From CAZONU01 sp965370045 (GTDB taxonomy: Bacteria; Planctomycetota; SZUA-567; JAKLDR01), in the NCBI GenBank assembly GCA_965370045.1, contig CBDUSI010000160.1:1-7922 (forward strand): a DNA stretch of 7,922 bases. Direction: 5' to 3'. Below the pieces are notes generated by a model that worked only from the letters and a program-made list of their open reading frames with translations, made no database searches and was not told the origin of the DNA. Position numbers and translations under genes: made by a program. This document shows positions 5,860 through 7,922 of the stretch, one piece after another. Numbering within the stretch: position 1 is the first letter of the stretch; every line of letters begins with the position of its first letter.

Positions 5860-7041
5860 ATGGCTCGAAGGCGGTCCGCCGTCCTCTGTCTGCTCTTACT
5901 CGCTTTGCTGGGCAGGGCCGCGCCCGCCGCCGAAAAGGATGGGAAGCCGGACAAGGAACTCGCCGCCAAACTGCGCAAGCTGCTGCCCGCCGCGGCGGCG
6001 ATGGATGCGAAAACCATGGCCGGTCTCATCTCCAAGCGAATCACCGGGCCAGGGGGAGTCAAGGACTGGAGGCTGACCACGCTGGTGGTGGGCTCCAAGT
6101 ATCTCCTCGGCTTCCCAAGGGACGTGAACATAGTCCCCAAGACCACACCCAAGCAGTTGGGCGCGGCGATGGGCTGGAACGGCACCATGACGATGCTGCG
6201 CGCCGACCACATCACGAAGGTGGCGTGCCGGCGGCTCAAAGGCGGCAAGCGCGCGCGCGGCGAGGTTTCGGTCAAGAGCGCGATTCACAGCGCGACCTTC
6301 CCTTTCGAAGCCGAACTGGTCGGAGGCAAGTGGCGCATCAGCGCCTTCGACCTGCCGGCCACTGCGCGTCGGGTCGCGCTGGGCAGGGACGGCAAGTGGA
6401 AGTTGACCACGCTTCCCACCAGGGACCCGATGATACTCTTCCCGCGACGCATGCGCGACAACATGAAGAAGGTGGTGATGCTGCCGGTCGCCATGAAGTC
6501 TCAGCGCATGACATCCAAAGCCCTGGCCCCCTACGGCGAGCTCCGTTTCAACGGCGTCAAGCCCTTGAAGTTCGCTGATAAGGGTAAGGGCGTGTTTCTT
6601 TACTACGCAGCCGACACCAAGTTTTCGGAGGTCGCTGCCGCGGCCAAAGACCCCAAGAGCGGCAAGTACCGTCCCCTGGCGGTGCTAACCGGTGACTACA
6701 GGGGTACCAGTGTGATGGGGTTTCTCCCGCTGCCGGAGATTGTGCCCAAAGTAAGGCCAGCCAAAGAAGGCGAAATCGACCCGATAGTCATGAAAATCGG
6801 TGTCGGCACGAAGAAGACCTTCCTGTTCACCATTCGACAGTTCAGGACTGCCGATCCCGACAAGATGATCATGAAGCTCCTTCAATTGCGTTCCGTCACG
6901 GAAGAGCCCATCTGGCTGGCGCCCGACAAGGACGCGCCCCTCAGGGCGCTGGTCGCCGCGGTCGACTGCTGCCTTCGGGCCAAGTTCCCTCTCAAGGACA
7001 TTACCATAGACCCCGGCAAGCCCCCCGCCAAGAAGAAGTAA
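5860..7041 (+). CDS. Secreted paralogue of the 4113 product, ExbD/TolR-like C-terminus, function unknown
   Basis: 393 residues; GAGAGGAAA sits just upstream of the ATG and the gap to the previous gene is 34 bases, so the two form an operon. Residues 1-24 are a classic signal peptide: MARRR, a Leu-rich core, then a cleavage site after APA or APAA. From residue 32 it parallels the outer region of the upstream protein: KLRKLLPAAAA, GGKWRISAFDLPA, LGRDGKWKLTT, LAPYGELRFNG, ADKGKGVFLYY, FLPLPEI, and near the end PIWLAPDKDAPLRALVAAVDCCLRAKF..KDITIDP. It has an extra stretch at about 65-110 not obvious in the partner. No membrane helix follows the signal, so it should be free in the periplasm. Both proteins end in a Lys triplet (AKKK / PKKK). 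It could pair with the anchored copy as a heterodimer, as ExbD and TolR domains do; that is inference. Confidence 0.85.
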   Translation: MARRRSAVLCLLLLALLGRAAPAAEKDGKPDKELAAKLRKLLPAAAAMDAKTMAGLISKRITGPGGVKDWRLTTLVVGSKYLLGFPRDVNIVPKTTPKQLGAAMGWNGTMTMLRADHITKVACRRLKGGKRARGEVSVKSAIHSATFPFEAELVGGKWRISAFDLPATARRVALGRDGKWKLTTLPTRDPMILFPRRMRDNMKKVVMLPVAMKSQRMTSKALAPYGELRFNGVKPLKFADKGKGVFLYYAADTKFSEVAAAAKDPKSGKYRPLAVLTGDYRGTSVMGFLPLPEIVPKVRPAKEGEIDPIVMKIGVGTKKTFLFTIRQFRTADPDKMIMKLLQLRSVTEEPIWLAPDKDAPLRALVAAVDCCLRAKFPLKDITIDPGKPPAKKK

Positions 7042-7087
7042 CCGCCCCAATCGCGCGACTTATGAGCTGATGTCCGCTAAGAGGCCA

Positions 7088-7116
7088 TTGACGCGCCGGC
7101 CCATTGGCGCTATCCT
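7088..7116 (+). promoter_or_regulatory. Sigma-70-type promoter of the ECF sigma gene
   Basis: TTGACG (7088-7093), exactly 17 bp, then TATCCT (7111-7116). Transcription would start near 7123, about 60 bases before the ATG at 7183. Confidence 0.55.
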
Positions 7117-7127
7117 TCTATATATAG
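7093..7127 (+). promoter_or_regulatory. Nested repeats in the sigma promoter, possible operator
   Basis: GCGCC (7093-7097) and GGCGC (7106-7110) form an inverted repeat filling the -35/-10 spacer, and the perfect palindrome CTATATATAG (7118-7127) covers the expected start of transcription. Such placement suits a repressor site, but no known operator consensus is recognised. Confidence 0.3.
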
Positions 7128-7171
7128 TGATTTGCCTAAAGGACGCCGCCCCCCGTTCGTTGTCCAGTGTG

Positions 7172-7176
7172 GGAGG
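7172..7176 (+). promoter_or_regulatory. Ribosome binding site that decides the sigma factor start
   Basis: GGAGG 6 bases before the ATG at 7183. The in-frame upstream TTG at 7132 has no such site and lies very close to the predicted start of transcription. Confidence 0.6.
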
Positions 7177-7182
7177 GCGAAA

Positions 7183-7746
7183 ATGCCTGGGGTTGGAGCC
7201 TGCTTGGTGAGCGAGACCGAACGCGCGCTCGACGACGCCGAGTTCTCGCGCTCGTGCGAGGAGCTGCGTCCCCGCGCGGAGAAGTTCGCCGCCGGGATGC
7301 TCGCCGACCGGGCCCGCGCCGAGGAGCTGGTGCAGGAGGCGCTGCTGCGCCTGCACGCCGCCCGCGGCCGCTACGAACCCACCCCCGAGAGCCTGCGGCG
7401 CTACGCCTTCCGGGTGCTGGCCAACCTGTGCCTCGACGAGATCCGCCGCCGGAAGACCGGCGGTCAGGCCCTGGAGGGCGCCGCGGAGCTTTCCCGCCAG
7501 CGCGCCGAGCGTGTCAGTTCAGCGCCCGACGAGGAGCTGGCCCGCAGCGAGCGGCGCGCGGCGGTAGCTGGGGCGCTTGAGCAGCTCCCCGAGCGCGAGC
7601 GGGCCGCGCTGCTCTTGCGCGAGCTCGGCGGGCAGAGCTACGCCCAGGTCGCCGAGGAACTGGAGACCTCGGTCAGCGACGTCAACAACCTCATCCATCG
7701 CGCGCGCGAGCTCTTCACCGAGCTCATGCGCCCCTGGATGGACTAG
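7183..7746 (+). CDS. RNA polymerase sigma factor, ECF (sigma-70) family
   Basis: 187 residues from the ATG at 7183; a GTG at 7207 with its own GGAG is a possible alternative. Region 2 spans about 30-91: a helix with LADRARAEELVQEALLRLHAA, then LRRYAFRVLANLCLDEIRRRK, the core-binding and -10-recognition helices. A charged linker follows (92-125). Region 4 spans about 128-180: ALEQLPERERAALLLRELGG, then the helix-turn-helix SYAQVAEELETSVSDVNNLIHRARE that reads the -35 box. It directs RNA polymerase to a stress or envelope regulon. No C-terminal extension or sensor domain is present. An ECF gene is usually followed by its anti-sigma factor; here the sequence turns into IS-like DNA at the stop codon, so the partner may have been displaced or may lie elsewhere. 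Family assignment is firm; the signal and regulon are unknown. Confidence 0.88.
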   Translation: MPGVGACLVSETERALDDAEFSRSCEELRPRAEKFAAGMLADRARAEELVQEALLRLHAARGRYEPTPESLRRYAFRVLANLCLDEIRRRKTGGQALEGAAELSRQRAERVSSAPDEELARSERRAAVAGALEQLPERERAALLLRELGGQSYAQVAEELETSVSDVNNLIHRARELFTELMRPWMD

Positions 7747-7786
7747 CAGGCCGTTGAAAAATGGGGCGGCCGTGATTGGAGTCAGA

Positions 7787-7922
7787 ATGGTTCAGATTCG
7801 AGGAGGGGTTCCGAAGTCGATGCCCAAGCATCGTCTTCGGGTTCCCGACGAAGAAGATGGGGCGTTCTGGCCCAACCCGAAGGGCGACAGGCGGTCCCGT
7901 CGCGCTGCTTCGTTCTCGGGAT
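7787..7922 (+). CDS. Possible partial reading frame inside the IS-like segment
   Basis: An ATG at 7787 with GGAG 5 bases upstream (7778-7781) opens 45 codons (MVQIRGGVPKSMPKHRLRVP and on) that run off the edge without a stop. It could be the start of a transposase-like protein, but the peptide is unrecognised and the DNA is dominated by inverted repeats, which is more like non-coding terminal sequence. Confidence 0.2.
   Translation, partial: MVQIRGGVPKSMPKHRLRVPDEEDGAFWPNPKGDRRSRRAASFSG
7811..7840. repeat. Near-perfect 13-bp hairpin in the IS-like segment
   Basis: CCGAAGTCGATGC (7811-7823) pairs with GCATCGTCTTCGG (7828-7840) around the loop CCAA, with a single T-T mismatch. No T tract follows. 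CTTCGGGTT (7835-7843) can alternatively pair with AACCCGAAG (7874-7882), so two mutually exclusive stems share 7835-7840. Confidence 0.6.

Larger units (their letters stand above)
7747..7922. mobile_element. Probable insertion-sequence end, running off the window
   Basis: CAGGCCGTTGAAAAA begins at the base after the sigma factor stop codon. Similar GGC.GTTGAAAAA sequences are common at the ends of several insertion-sequence families, from memory rather than a search. The rest is unusually rich in inverted repeats and is cut by the window edge, so neither a second end nor a target duplication can be checked. Confidence 0.35.

Noticed and set aside
4974..6275. 433-codon minus-strand reading frame opposite the two paralogues
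   Set aside because: It crosses the boundary of two well-supported + strand genes, both with ribosome sites and shared homologous blocks; the product is low-complexity and unrecognised.
7132..7182. TTG at 7132 as the start of the sigma factor
   Set aside because: No ribosome site, very close to the predicted start of transcription, and the extra residues do not belong to the sigma fold; the ATG at 7183 is better placed.
1..7922. CRISPR array or restriction/defence system
   Set aside because: No regularly spaced repeats beyond the two-copy 24-bp unit, and no nuclease, helicase, methylase or toxin motif in any supported gene.

Overview
The window reads as one high-GC, tightly packed bacterial locus, most likely from an uncultivated member of the Planctomycetota. 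That placement is an inference. It rests on the GC content, on several lineage-type hypothetical membrane proteins, on a HEAT-like C-terminus (REAAS / ALPAL / SPDPEVATRAE) of a kind common in planctomycete proteins, and on a zinc-ribbon membrane protein. The only housekeeping gene I recognise with confidence is argG. Every convincing protein gene is on the + strand. The long minus-strand reading frames are codon-bias shadows.

Left edge (1-335): a minus-strand tRNA-Arg(CCU) gene has its own promoter but has lost its T-arm and 3' acceptor strand. Where these should be there is a short direct-repeat unit (TGGTCCCC[A/T]TTT, twice, 24 bp apart) that runs off the edge. From 336 to 2910 come a small basic/Pro-Ala-rich protein (336-599), a four-helix membrane protein (720-1439), and argininosuccinate synthase (1580-2857) with a promoter, a structured leader and a strong hairpin terminator.

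Middle (2950-7041): two overlapping small membrane-protein genes (3006-3368 and 3355-4035, translationally coupled) are followed by a two-gene unit (4113-5825 and 5860-7041). That unit encodes tandem paralogues sharing a roughly 300-residue domain whose last 60 residues resemble the periplasmic domain of ExbD/TolR. The first copy is membrane anchored, with a cytosolic zinc ribbon, about three membrane helices and a long Lys-Pro rod. The second has a cleavable signal peptide. The two would therefore place the same domain on the outer face of the inner membrane, one tethered and one free. This pair is the most novel-looking content in the window.

Right edge (7042-7922): an ECF sigma factor (7183-7746) has a well-formed promoter with nested repeats. 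It is followed directly by sequence resembling an insertion-sequence end (CAGGCCGTTGAAAAA at the sigma stop codon) that is rich in hairpins and runs off the edge. Both ends of the window are thus repeat-like, as expected if this is a whole contig broken at repeats. Nearly every gene or operon is preceded by a TTGAC-type -35 box and a TAnnnT-type -10 box 16-17 bp apart, which helped fix the starts.
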